DNA of 37,972 nt from Gordonia polyisoprenivorans NBRC 16320 = JCM 10675 (GTDB taxonomy: Bacteria > Actinomycetota > Actinomycetes > Mycobacteriales > Mycobacteriaceae), in contig NZ_BAEI01000062.1 in NCBI RefSeq assembly GCF_000241325.1, forward strand, positions 1-37,972. Direction: 5' to 3'. Positions 1-8,342 of the stretch are shown here, piece by piece. The translations under genes were made by a program, and so were the position numbers. The stretch's first letter is position 1, and every line of letters starts with the position of its first letter. The notes below the pieces were generated by a model. That model had not been told where the DNA came from. It ran no database searches and saw only the letters and a list, made by a program, of their open reading frames with translations.

Positions 1-90
1 AGGTCACACCAGCGGGACGCAACGGCGACAACGGATCTGCGCCGAACCACACACCAGACAAATGGCAGCGTGGTTGTCTTTCAGATGTCG

Positions 91-405
91 TCACGAGGCA
101 GTGACGATACCGGCCTTGCGTAGGCAGTAGGTGCGCAACACTGCCGTGCGGGAACCGGCGAGTTCTGGGTCGGCGTCGAGCAGACGCGTCATCCGGAGGT
201 AGAAGATGCGGGGTTCGACGCCGAACGTCGGGAATATCTCGTCGTCGCCGTCCTCGAATGGCGACCATCGGATCAGGAACCGCACCATGTCCCCGATGAC
301 GTCGTGGGTCGTCGACACGTGACCAACGCTTCGCTGCACAGTGCCCACCGCATCACGCTGTGCAACCGGACCGTCATCGCCGGATTTCTCAGCGCCGATC
401 GTCAT
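91..405 (-). CDS. Small DUF3263-like protein at the tail of the mce operon
   Basis: This 104-residue protein begins two bases after the stop of the Mce-associated gene, with a GGTGGG-like ribosome site overlapping that gene's end, so it is probably translated by coupling as the last gene of the mce operon. The body from about residue 38 (VRFLIRW, then EIFPTFGV, IFYLRMTRLLD and a basic C-terminus) follows the spacing of DUF3263 proteins (W, then a hydrophobic FG-S/V-x-x-x-YY-x-x-L-x-x-L-I-D block). DUF3263 proteins are small actinobacterial proteins of unknown function with a helix-turn-helix-like pattern. The first 35 residues are polar and probably disordered. The family call rests on pattern similarity by eye only; no function can be assigned. 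Confidence 0.55.
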   Translation of the reverse strand: MTIGAEKSGDDGPVAQRDAVGTVQRSVGHVSTTHDVIGDMVRFLIRWSPFEDGDDEIFPTFGVEPRIFYLRMTRLLDADPELAGSRTAVLRTYCLRKAGIVTAS

Positions 406-407
406 CG

Positions 408-1220
408 CTACCCACCGGCCGGCGTCGTGCCCTGGGCAGGACCGATTCCACTGATCTCGGTGATCTGCCAGTTGTCGTTGCTGTTGATGGTCATCCGGTA
501 GGTGGCCGTCGATTGGATTCCGTCAGTAGCTTGGACGTTCTTGGTCAGCACATTCACAAAGCAGACGACTTGATATACACCATTGTTGTCCGACAACACT
601 TTTGCCGTTATCGGCTGTGCGGTTGACGTCCACTGCATCGGTACGGTCATCTGCTGCATGGAGTCTGCCGCCTGCCGAAGCCTGTTCGAGAGATCGGGAC
701 TGGTGCCCTTGGTCAGCCTGCCCGTCCACGCGTTCTCGTCACGGTAATCCATCTGTGCGGCCCCGACGGAATAGTCCAGGGCGACCTGCTCTGCATGTTG
801 GCGACCGTCGGCATCAGCTCGCTGCGCCGCCAGCTCGTCCGACTGCGAGTGCACCTTCCAACCGAGAACCGCGATCATCGCCAAGGCCGCAATTACCAAG
901 AGGGACGCCACGAGGGCCCGCACCGAGATCGAGCGCCGAGCACCGCGGCGTCGCCGATCTCGCGTGAACAACCGCTTTCTCGCTACGTTCTCGGCCGTCT
1001 CACCCGTGTCGCCGTGCACGGTCGCGCTCGACTCGCAGCTTTCCTCCGGGCCATCGGTCGCCAGGTCATCGGCCGTCGAGTCGTCGGTCGCCGGGTTCTC
1101 CCGTGCCGCGCCCTCGGTCGTCTCGTCGCCGGTCACCTCATCGTCGGTCACCTCATCGTCGGTCACCTCATCGTCGAGGACTTCGGCGTTCCCGGTTCCG
1201 GTCGTCTTGATCGCGGTCAT
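408..1220 (-). CDS. Mce-associated membrane protein (NTF2-like)
   Basis: A 270-residue protein. I place the start at the ATG at 1220, preceded by GAGGAG, rather than at the upstream in-frame start that would overlap mceF. Residues 1-80 are acidic and low in complexity, with three tandem copies of DDEVT near residues 16-30. A basic stretch (83-97, rich in Arg) precedes a single membrane helix (about 98-121), giving an N-in topology. The C-terminal 145 residues have the NTF2-like character of Mce-associated (Mas) proteins, with a YSVGAAQMDYRDENAW segment and a final region of alternating polar and hydrophobic strands. Mas proteins are encoded after mceF in many mce operons and are thought to stabilise or assist the Mce complex in the envelope. 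Only one mas gene is present here, whereas many operons carry two. Confidence 0.85.
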   Translation of the reverse strand: MTAIKTTGTGNAEVLDDEVTDDEVTDDEVTGDETTEGAARENPATDDSTADDLATDGPEESCESSATVHGDTGETAENVARKRLFTRDRRRRGARRSISVRALVASLLVIAALAMIAVLGWKVHSQSDELAAQRADADGRQHAEQVALDYSVGAAQMDYRDENAWTGRLTKGTSPDLSNRLRQAADSMQQMTVPMQWTSTAQPITAKVLSDNNGVYQVVCFVNVLTKNVQATDGIQSTATYRMTINSNDNWQITEISGIGPAQGTTPAGG

Positions 1221-1272
1221 TTCATCACTCCTCTTGTCGTCCAATGCTGATCGTGGGGTCTCACCGTGTCCA

Positions 1273-2247
1273 TCAACCACCTCCACCCACGCGAATCGTG
1301 AGGGCGCCGTTGGGAGTGGTGGCACCGAGTAGGGTCCCCAGCACCGGCGACAAGCGGACCGTGCTCATCGCTGCGGCTCCGGCCTGGGCCGCGGGCAACA
1401 GGTTGACGCCGATGACATGCAGATCACCCGAGGACTCGTCCAGCAGCTTTTGCACGATCGCCAAGAATGGGCTGGCGCCGTTCATGATCGCGTCGTGCAG
1501 ACTGACCCCGACGCTGTTCCCGATGATCGGCTTGGCATCGCCGATCCCATGAAGCAACAAGGCGAAACTGGGTCCGAATTGCTTCATCAGCGGAGCGGAC
1601 TGCGCGAGATCTGCAGGAATGTTCCCCGATCGCATCAGTAGCGGCTGCAAGGTGCTGAGTAAGGTGATCAGGTTGTCGCGCTGTTGGGTGATCTGTTCCG
1701 CGAGAAGTGTTCCCGCGCGATTGAGATCATTGATCACATCGGCCCCGTCGGGGAAGCCGACGTCGAGCTCGGTGAAGATGCGCTGCACCTCATCGGGGTT
1801 CACCTGTTTGAGAAAATCGGTGACGCGCGAGGACAACTCGCGGAAGGTGGTTGGCTGCGCCACATTCTGGCGGGGTACGGTCGCTCCGTTTGCCAGGTAC
1901 GGCCCGTCCTGGGTGGTGGGCAGCACCGCGACGTAGGATTCACCGAGCGCCGACAGATCATCCAGCCGAACCGCACTGCCTTCCGGGATCCGATAGGACT
2001 TTCCGTACTTCCAGGTGACCTCCACACCGTCAGCGATCGGATCGATCGAGGTGACCTCGCCGATCTGCACGCCCCGTAGCAGCACTCGGGATCCGACCAT
2101 CAGCCCGTTGCTGTCCGCCACAACCATTTTCGCCGTACGGGTATCGGTGACGTCGGCTATCTGCAATCCGACGGTCGTCATGTAGTAGATCGAGACGATC
2201 ACCAGGGTGAGCATCGCGATCGCGGACACACGGGTCTTCGTGATCAT
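1273..2247 (-). CDS. mceF: MceF, MCE-family lipid transporter subunit
   Basis: A 324-residue protein with one N-terminal membrane helix (about residues 7-28) followed by a MlaD/MCE domain. The signature includes ADSNGLMVGSRVLLRGVQIG and VTSIDPIADG around residues 44-72, and the helical MCE C-terminal region follows. It is the last of six MCE proteins in the operon, the position of mceF. Six MCE subunits are thought to form a heterohexameric tunnel across the periplasm that carries hydrophobic substrates from the mycomembrane to the YrbE permease. The ATG overlaps the mceE stop by four bases (ATGA), so translation is coupled. The substrate cannot be read from the sequence. Confidence 0.92.
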   Translation of the reverse strand: MITKTRVSAIAMLTLVIVSIYYMTTVGLQIADVTDTRTAKMVVADSNGLMVGSRVLLRGVQIGEVTSIDPIADGVEVTWKYGKSYRIPEGSAVRLDDLSALGESYVAVLPTTQDGPYLANGATVPRQNVAQPTTFRELSSRVTDFLKQVNPDEVQRIFTELDVGFPDGADVINDLNRAGTLLAEQITQQRDNLITLLSTLQPLLMRSGNIPADLAQSAPLMKQFGPSFALLLHGIGDAKPIIGNSVGVSLHDAIMNGASPFLAIVQKLLDESSGDLHVIGVNLLPAAQAGAAAMSTVRLSPVLGTLLGATTPNGALTIRVGGGG

Positions 2248-3275
2248 CGGACGGCTCCCAGCACACGCAGCACATTTGTCACGTCCCCGACCAGTTCACG
2301 TCCATTCCCGTCACGCACCGACACGATGTCGACCCGGGGATTCTGTGACCACGGGATCACCGTCGAGGCCAAGAATTCGTTCAACCGCGCCCCGGCGTCG
2401 AGGCCCTTGTCCCACACCCCACGGAAGGTTCCGGTGGTGTCGGCCAACGCATCGAGCATCGGCACCAGCCATATACCGCCCTCAAAGATCGATCCCACAG
2501 AGGGCAACAGCGTTGCCAGATATGCGACCACGGTCTTCATGACGCCGTGCCAGTACTGTGCACCATTGGCACTGAACATCGCGGTGAACTGCGATTTCGT
2601 CTGGCCGAAGGACTTCGACACCCCGATCAGTCCTTGCAGCGTGCGGTCGATCTCGGCGGTGTGCCCGGCGAGGTCTGCCAGGTCGACCGAGGCGTTCGCC
2701 GACAACCTCTGCACATCCTTCAACGCCGGCATCACGCCGTTCAACGCAGCCATGGTGTCCTCGGCCTTTCCGATGGTCCCGCCGTTGACGAAGTACGCGA
2801 GCACCGCGATCGTGTCCTCCAGCGGCGGTGGCGACGTCGTCTGCGCCACCGGGACCACGCTGCCTGCCACGAGATCGTCGACCGACGGCGCGACACCGTC
2901 AGGCAATGTCATCGAGATGTAGGTATCGCCGAGAAGGGTGTTCTGCTGAATGGTCGCATGGACATTCGAGGGCAGGCTGCTGCCCGCACCCATGCCCAGT
3001 TGCACCGCGATCCCGTTCCCGGACCGCTGCATGGACTTCACCTGACCGATCCGTGCCCCGTTGAAGTCGACGTCGGCACCGACCGGGAGATTCAGCACAT
3101 CCGCGAACTGCACGGTGATGGTGTAAGCCGTCGGCACCCCTTTGCGCACCGACGGTAGATCGTTGGGCCCGAAGGAACAGCCCGCCATCACCACCAACAC
3201 GAGAGTCACTCCCAGACAACGAATCACCCCGCTGATCAGGCGCGCTCGACCACTCCTACCGCTTAGGCATCTCAT
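2244..3275 (-). CDS. mceE: MceE, MCE-family lipoprotein
   Basis: A 343-residue MCE protein. The frame is open far upstream, but the start is the ATG at 3275, which overlaps the mceD stop (ATGA) and yields a proper signal peptide. Residues 1-33 are a lipoprotein signal: basic N-terminus, hydrophobic core and the lipobox VVMAGC with the acylated Cys near position 33. That is the hallmark of MceE (LprK type) among the six subunits. The MCE domain follows (TITVQFADVLNLPVGADVDF, then ARIGQVKSM), then a long helical region. The lipid anchor should tether this subunit to the outer face of the inner membrane. Confidence 0.93.
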   Translation of the reverse strand: MRCLSGRSGRARLISGVIRCLGVTLVLVVMAGCSFGPNDLPSVRKGVPTAYTITVQFADVLNLPVGADVDFNGARIGQVKSMQRSGNGIAVQLGMGAGSSLPSNVHATIQQNTLLGDTYISMTLPDGVAPSVDDLVAGSVVPVAQTTSPPPLEDTIAVLAYFVNGGTIGKAEDTMAALNGVMPALKDVQRLSANASVDLADLAGHTAEIDRTLQGLIGVSKSFGQTKSQFTAMFSANGAQYWHGVMKTVVAYLATLLPSVGSIFEGGIWLVPMLDALADTTGTFRGVWDKGLDAGARLNEFLASTVIPWSQNPRVDIVSVRDGNGRELVGDVTNVLRVLGAVR

Positions 3276-4345
3276 TTGTTCACCCCCTGGACAACCAGAT
3301 CGAAGAGATTGCGCACCACCGGCGCAGAACCAGTGCACGGCAACGCCAGTGCCCGGCACTGTTGCGCCGACAGTGTGACCACCGGTTGCGGCACCGCCAT
3401 CCGCACGGCGTTTCCGCCCTGCTGCTCGTTCATGAACTGCGCAATCGTGGGGATGGTGCGGTACAGGGTCTGTAGGTCGGGTGCCCGGGCAGCGAGAAGC
3501 CGGATGATGTCGGGCGCGGTGACGTCGAGCATCGGTCCCAGGACGTCGCCGTATCGGTGATCGATGTCGTACAGGGTGGCCACCAGCCACCACACCCCGT
3601 GGGCGAATGTGTTGATGATCGGTCCGAGGTCGGTCACCTCCGGGAGCGCGGCGGGCATCGTGTCCAAAACCCTGCTGATCGCAGCCCAATGATCCAGTGC
3701 CGCTTGGTTGAGCGGCGCCATATTCATGATCGAGGCCCCGATGTCGGCAGTGAATTGATCCGGGTCCTGCGCCGCCGCCGCGGCTTTGCGGTACATGTCC
3801 GCCGCGGTCTGTCCGGTACCTGCGAGTGCTACGTCCAGCCCGCTCAGGGTTCCGGCGACCGAACTGTCACCGGGCGCTGACAACCCCTTGACGAAGTCAG
3901 CCGTCGATCCGGCAATATCGGAAATGCTCTTCGGCGTGAACGACCTGTCCCGCGGAATGCACTTCCCGGGCACCAGCGTGGGACCCGCGGAGTAGTTGCC
4001 GACGAGTTCCAGACTGCGATCGGCGAGCAACGACTTCGATCGGGTGACCGCCTGCGAGTCCGCAGGGAATCGTCGGTTGGTGTCCACCTCGAAGGTGAGA
4101 CGCACCCCATCTCCTTGTGGCGTGATGCTCGTCACCTGGCCGACCCGCACACCCATCTGTGTCACGGGGTTGCCGCTGTAGAGACCGATGGCGTCAGGGA
4201 GATCGACGCAATATCCGTCAACCGTGGACGCCGTGTCGTCGTGGTTCACCACCGCACCCGTCAGGGCACCCGCCACCGCAATCACCACGACGAGCAGCAG
4301 GGTGCGCCGGATCATCCGGCCACGGGTGCCACCAGCGGCCATCAT
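3272..4345 (-). CDS. mceD: MceD, MCE-family lipid transporter subunit
   Basis: A 357-residue protein whose ATG at 4345 shares a base with the mceC stop (TGATG), so I reject the longer open frame upstream. A membrane helix lies at about residues 13-31 (RRTLLLVVVIAVAGALTGAV). The MCE domain includes GLYSGNPVTQMGVRVGQVTS and the helical C-terminal region runs to the end. Two cysteines (in DGYCVDLP and PGKCIPRD) could form a disulfide outside the membrane. Order and coupling identify it as the fourth MCE subunit. The sequence looks intact, with no frameshift. Confidence 0.92.
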   Translation of the reverse strand: MMAAGGTRGRMIRRTLLLVVVIAVAGALTGAVVNHDDTASTVDGYCVDLPDAIGLYSGNPVTQMGVRVGQVTSITPQGDGVRLTFEVDTNRRFPADSQAVTRSKSLLADRSLELVGNYSAGPTLVPGKCIPRDRSFTPKSISDIAGSTADFVKGLSAPGDSSVAGTLSGLDVALAGTGQTAADMYRKAAAAAQDPDQFTADIGASIMNMAPLNQAALDHWAAISRVLDTMPAALPEVTDLGPIINTFAHGVWWLVATLYDIDHRYGDVLGPMLDVTAPDIIRLLAARAPDLQTLYRTIPTIAQFMNEQQGGNAVRMAVPQPVVTLSAQQCRALALPCTGSAPVVRNLFDLVVQGVNK

Positions 4346-5352
4346 CAGCACTCCTGTCCCGGCACCGGTATGCACACGGTGCTCGTCCAATTCCGTTCGC
4401 CCGCAGAGTTTCCGGGACCGATAGCATCGAGAAGTCGTGCACGTAGCGCCATCAGGCCGTCGATCGTGCCACCCATGCTCTGCTGCATTCGCGCCACCAG
4501 ATCGCGCAGATACTGCACGTGCTGGCCGATCTCGGGCGAATGATCGAGGTAGAACCGCATGAGCGGTGTGATGCGAGCGAGCCAATCACCGAACAGGTCG
4601 AACGCGCGGTTGAATCCCGCATGATTGATGTGGTATGTCATCGCCACCTGATCGATCTTGTCGATCAGCGCGAAAACGAAATCCCGATTCTGATTGAGCT
4701 GTTGAAGGTATTCGCTCGCCAGATCGGCGATGGTGCGCACCTGGTCGCGTTGCTGGTCGAGTACTCCGGCGACGCTGTCGAGTCCATTGACCATCGACCG
4801 CAGGGAGTCCGAATTACCCTGCAACGCATCGGATAATTGGTCGAGGTTCGCGTGCACGGTGGGAGCGTCCACTCGATCGGTGACCGAGGGCACCGACTGC
4901 AGAACGTCACCGATGGTGTACGGCACACGGACACGGTCGATGGGAATTTCACCCTCGAGTGGTGTATCTCCGAGGGAGATGACACTGATCGCGTATCCGC
5001 CGACCGGGGTCAGCATCCGAACCTCGACGCGCGATTGGTCTCCGAGGAAAGTCGACGAGTCGATCCTGGCTTTGACTGCCACCGAATCGCCACCCAATGC
5101 CACCTCGGTCACCTTCCCGACGTCGATTCCGGCGACTCGAATCGCTTCGCCGACGGTGATCACCGAGGCGTCCTGCGTCCGGAACTCCAGATCCTTCTGC
5201 GACGGCGGATACGCGTAGAGATAGGCAAAGGTCGCCAGCACCACCAACACCACCCCGACCACCGCCACGCCGACGAGTCGATCGCTCTCACCCCACCGCC
5301 GCACGGACTGCGTGGCAACCGATGGCATCCGAATTCGTCCTACTGGGCGCAC
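4345..5352 (-). CDS. mceC: MceC, MCE-family lipid transporter subunit
   Basis: A 335-residue protein. The GTG at 5352 has a GGAGTGAGG ribosome site just upstream and overlaps mceB by 13 bases; an ATG at 5328 giving a product eight residues shorter is the alternative. The membrane helix spans about residues 26-48, followed by the MCE domain (VITVGEAIRVAGIDVGKVTE, then RVEVRMLTPVGGYAISVI). The rest is the long helical region that builds the tunnel in known MCE complexes. The protein ends in a short segment with two cysteines. It sits third in the mceA-F series. Confidence 0.9.
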   Translation of the reverse strand: MRPVGRIRMPSVATQSVRRWGESDRLVGVAVVGVVLVVLATFAYLYAYPPSQKDLEFRTQDASVITVGEAIRVAGIDVGKVTEVALGGDSVAVKARIDSSTFLGDQSRVEVRMLTPVGGYAISVISLGDTPLEGEIPIDRVRVPYTIGDVLQSVPSVTDRVDAPTVHANLDQLSDALQGNSDSLRSMVNGLDSVAGVLDQQRDQVRTIADLASEYLQQLNQNRDFVFALIDKIDQVAMTYHINHAGFNRAFDLFGDWLARITPLMRFYLDHSPEIGQHVQYLRDLVARMQQSMGGTIDGLMALRARLLDAIGPGNSAGERNWTSTVCIPVPGQEC

Positions 5353-6350
5353 AGCACGACCTCACTCCCGTTCAGCAGAACCTGCACCGCGGCGGGAAGT
5401 TGTGCGCGGCCCCGGCTGCAGTTCTTCGACGTACCCGGACTCGTGCGCGATGATTCGATTCCCGACACCGCGCCCGGAAGTACCTCCAACGTCTTGAGCG
5501 CATCGGACACCGAATGGAAGTACTTGCCGATCAGTTGATCCCAGTCCTGATCTGCCGAGAACCCCAGGTCGGTCACCACACGGTCGATCGGTCCCATCAA
5601 CGCGGGTCCGGTCACCGCGGTGGTCTGGAACTTGTCGAGCACCGCCATCGCGTTGTCGATCGGCATCTCGATCGCGTGCAGGAAATCCACGACATACCCG
5701 GAGCGCCCGCCCATCGTGTCGCTGATCCGGGACATGTTGGCCACCAGATCGGAGATGACCTGTTGCCGGTCCTTGGCGTAGTCCATGAGCTTCTGGGTGC
5801 TCTCCAGCATTGGCCCGAGTCCCGACCCGTCACCCTGGATGAGTGCTATCGCGTTGGCGGTGAACGCATTCACGTCGGTGGTCCGCATCGTGGAGAGTAC
5901 CGGTTCGAGACCGTTGAACAAGACCGTGATGTCGAACGACGGCTTGGTGCGCGACAGCGGCACCGAGGTCGCCGGATCACCCCCCCGCGCGCCCTCCTGT
6001 ACATCGAGATATCGGATACCGGTGAGACTCTCGTACTTGATCGCCAGTTGCGTCGTCGACGTGAGTGGGACGTTCTTGTCCATGGTGAACCCGACCTCCG
6101 CAGTCGCCCCCGAGGGTCCCGTGTGCAACTCGATCGACTGCACCTTCCCGATACGCATGCCGAGGTTTCTCACGTCGCCGTTGACATGAAGCCCCGACAC
6201 GTCGGTGAACTCTGCGGTGTAGGTGTCTGCTGCACCGTCGACAGGGTTGCGCATCGCGTTGACGACGAGCACGAAGAACGCGATCGTCACCGCAAGCAGG
6301 GCACCGAGCTTGAGGGCCAGGCCCCAGAGATGTGAACGCGACTTGTTCAT
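5340..6350 (-). CDS. mceB: MceB, MCE-family lipid transporter subunit
   Basis: A 336-residue protein starting at an ATG that overlaps the mceA stop by four bases. A membrane helix covers about residues 10-32 (LALKLGALLAVTIAFFVLVV). The MCE domain has the typical block TYTAEFTDVSGLHVNGDVRN, then LGMRIGKVQSI, followed by LAIKYESLTGIRYLDV, close to the second subunit of mycobacterial operons. A helical region completes it. A C-terminal Cys (TSKNCSRGRAQ) echoes other MceB proteins, which end with a short soluble piece. No anomalies are seen. Confidence 0.92.
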   Translation of the reverse strand: MNKSRSHLWGLALKLGALLAVTIAFFVLVVNAMRNPVDGAADTYTAEFTDVSGLHVNGDVRNLGMRIGKVQSIELHTGPSGATAEVGFTMDKNVPLTSTTQLAIKYESLTGIRYLDVQEGARGGDPATSVPLSRTKPSFDITVLFNGLEPVLSTMRTTDVNAFTANAIALIQGDGSGLGPMLESTQKLMDYAKDRQQVISDLVANMSRISDTMGGRSGYVVDFLHAIEMPIDNAMAVLDKFQTTAVTGPALMGPIDRVVTDLGFSADQDWDQLIGKYFHSVSDALKTLEVLPGAVSGIESSRTSPGTSKNCSRGRAQLPAAVQVLLNGSEVVLCAQ

Positions 6351-7462
6351 CTGTCCCCCTGCGTGTTCGGAGATGCCGGAGCAGCGGGTGCACCGCCGCC
6401 GCGCCGTCCGGTGATCGCCAGCGGCCCGGCCATCGAGGGCAGCGAGTTCAGCGCGAGACGAATCCGCAAGGTCTGTTGTCCGGGCGGCCCGGTGAAGGCC
6501 GACTTCGACTGGTCGATGGCAGTGAGGATCTGATCCATCGTCTGTGGACCGCCGACCATCGAGGGCACCGGTTCGAGCAGATAGGTCAGCACCTGCGTCA
6601 ACGCCGGCAACTCGGTGCTGTGTGATTTCAGCAGTGCGCCTGCTTGACCGAAGAGGTTGGTACCAGCAACTTTCAGACCGTCCTCCATATAGGTGAAGTA
6701 GTCCTCGTCAGGGGTGAGTGACCCGTCGGCTCCGTGCTTCATGTACACGCTGTCGAAAATCGAGTAGAGCCCACTCATCGCGCCGAGATTGAATGCGGGA
6801 AAGGCCGCCATCACGTCGTTGGCCTTCGCCAACAACTCTGAGGGCAGATTCCGCTGCGTGGCCGCCACCGAGTCGGCGATGACGATTCCGCTCTGGACCA
6901 ATGGAGTCAGGCCATTGGCGTACTTGATGACCTTGTCGAGACTCGAGATCATCTGCGTCGTCAGGGTGCCGTCCACCGCGATCGAACCGGTCGTCAGCAT
7001 CTGCGACATCGAGCGGTCCGGCGCCGAGGTGCGCACGTAGGTCTCGTTGTCGCCGACCCGAACACCACTCGACCCAGCTGTCAGATCCACCGCGGTGGTA
7101 CCGAAGTAGTTCTCCGGCCGAAATTGCACGCCGAAGTCGTCGGAGATGAACGCCCCACCCACATCGGTCAACAACAACCCCAATTTCACTCCGCGCTGCG
7201 GCGTCGGCGACATCGAGGTGACCTCGCCGATCTGTGCACCTCGCAAGATCACGTGGGCTCCGATTCGAATACCTGCACCGACGTCGGGGACGACGACGTT
7301 GATCGTCGTCCCCTGGGGCGCGGTCGCTCGCGGAATCACCCACCAGCACAGCAACGTCACCACCACCACCGTGACCACACCGCCGATCCCCACCCGACGC
7401 AGGAGACCGTTCTGCGTGGCGGCGTCACCGCGGATGAAATCCTGATTCACATGACCCGACAT
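6347..7462 (-). CDS. mceA: MceA, MCE-family lipid transporter subunit
   Basis: A 371-residue protein with ATG at 7462, four bases after the yrbEB stop, with GTGAGGAC as ribosome site. Residues 1-23 are cytoplasmic, a membrane helix covers about 24-46 and the MCE domain follows (VPDVGAGIRIGAHVILRGAQ, then IGEVTSMSP). The helical tunnel region runs to about residue 345. The last 25 residues are rich in Gly, Ala and Pro (GRRGGGAPAAPASP), a disordered tail also seen in some other MceA proteins. It is the first MCE subunit after the two permease genes, the standard order. In known systems the MceA-F hexamer sits on a YrbEA/YrbEB dimer. Confidence 0.92.
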   Translation of the reverse strand: MSGHVNQDFIRGDAATQNGLLRRVGIGGVVTVVVVTLLCWWVIPRATAPQGTTINVVVPDVGAGIRIGAHVILRGAQIGEVTSMSPTPQRGVKLGLLLTDVGGAFISDDFGVQFRPENYFGTTAVDLTAGSSGVRVGDNETYVRTSAPDRSMSQMLTTGSIAVDGTLTTQMISSLDKVIKYANGLTPLVQSGIVIADSVAATQRNLPSELLAKANDVMAAFPAFNLGAMSGLYSIFDSVYMKHGADGSLTPDEDYFTYMEDGLKVAGTNLFGQAGALLKSHSTELPALTQVLTYLLEPVPSMVGGPQTMDQILTAIDQSKSAFTGPPGQQTLRIRLALNSLPSMAGPLAITGRRGGGAPAAPASPNTQGDR

Positions 7463-7466
7463 GTCC

Positions 7467-8342
7467 TCACCCCCTGAACGGCATCGTCGGACTGAGACCC
7501 CAGATGATCAGGGTCATCACGAAGTTGAGGACGACCACCGCAACCAGGCTCGCCCGAATCGCATGCCCGGACGCCGTTCCGACGCCTTCGGGACCGCCAC
7601 TGGCGAAGTAGCCGTAGTAGCAGTGGATGATCGTGACCACCGCGCAGAACACCACAGCTTTGAGCACCGACGCGGTGATGTCGGGAAGCGAGATGAATTG
7701 TGCGAAATAGTGGTCATAGGTGCCCATGGGTTGGTGATAGGCATGCTTGACGATGAGTGAACCGACGACGAAGCTCACCACCAAGGCCATCAGGTACCCG
7801 GGAATCACCACCAGCATCCCGCCGATCAGTCGAGTACCGACCACGAACGGAATGGCGCGCAGTCCGATTGACTCGGTGGCATCGATCTCCTCGGAGACGC
7901 GCATGGCGCCGATCTCGGCGGTCATGCGACAACCGGCTTGCGCGGCGAATCCGATTCCGGTGATGATCGGGGCGATCATCCGAATGTTCGCGAAGGATTC
8001 GATGATCGCCGCCAGCGCGCCGAAACCCAGGACATTGAACGCCATGAAAGCCTCGATGGCCACCATCGCCCCGACGGCGATACCGAGGAAGAACATCAGG
8101 CTGATCACTCCCCCGTCGGCGATGAGAGATCCACTGCCCCAAGCCATGTCATTCATCGTCTTGAACGTCTGACGGCGATAATGCCGCAATGTCTTCGGCA
8201 ACAGAACAATGGTCCACCAGGGGAAGAGCAAGATCTGAGCGAACTGACGCAGCGCCGCACCGAGTGATCCGCCGATCATCCGGAACGCGCGGGGAAGCGG
8301 ACGAAATCCTGCGGGCTCGTCGGCCCGTGCCGTGTCGGTCAT
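7467..8342 (-). CDS. yrbEB: YrbEB, MlaE-family permease subunit of the Mce transporter
   Basis: A 291-residue MlaE/YrbE permease. The open frame extends upstream, but the ATG at 8342 overlaps the yrbEA stop (ATGA) and gives the usual family length. It has about six hydrophobic segments and the conserved block around GCRMTAEIGAMRVSEEIDA, then the LRAIPFVVGTRL motif: the MlaE coupling region with EQ/EIDA residues that contacts the ATPase. With YrbEA it should form the inner-membrane channel of the importer. The energising ATPase is not in this operon; the MceG-type gene starting at 37720 is the likely partner. Confidence 0.94.
   Translation of the reverse strand: MTDTARADEPAGFRPLPRAFRMIGGSLGAALRQFAQILLFPWWTIVLLPKTLRHYRRQTFKTMNDMAWGSGSLIADGGVISLMFFLGIAVGAMVAIEAFMAFNVLGFGALAAIIESFANIRMIAPIITGIGFAAQAGCRMTAEIGAMRVSEEIDATESIGLRAIPFVVGTRLIGGMLVVIPGYLMALVVSFVVGSLIVKHAYHQPMGTYDHYFAQFISLPDITASVLKAVVFCAVVTIIHCYYGYFASGGPEGVGTASGHAIRASLVAVVVLNFVMTLIIWGLSPTMPFRG

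Noticed and set aside
56..79. AGACAA/TTGTCT repeat as terminator of the mce operon
   Set aside because: A six-base stem with a 12-base loop and no U-run is too weak to call.
1131..1185. Possible CRISPR or regulatory repeat
   Set aside because: The units are adjacent without spacers and in frame with the Mce-associated protein, so it is a coding tandem repeat.
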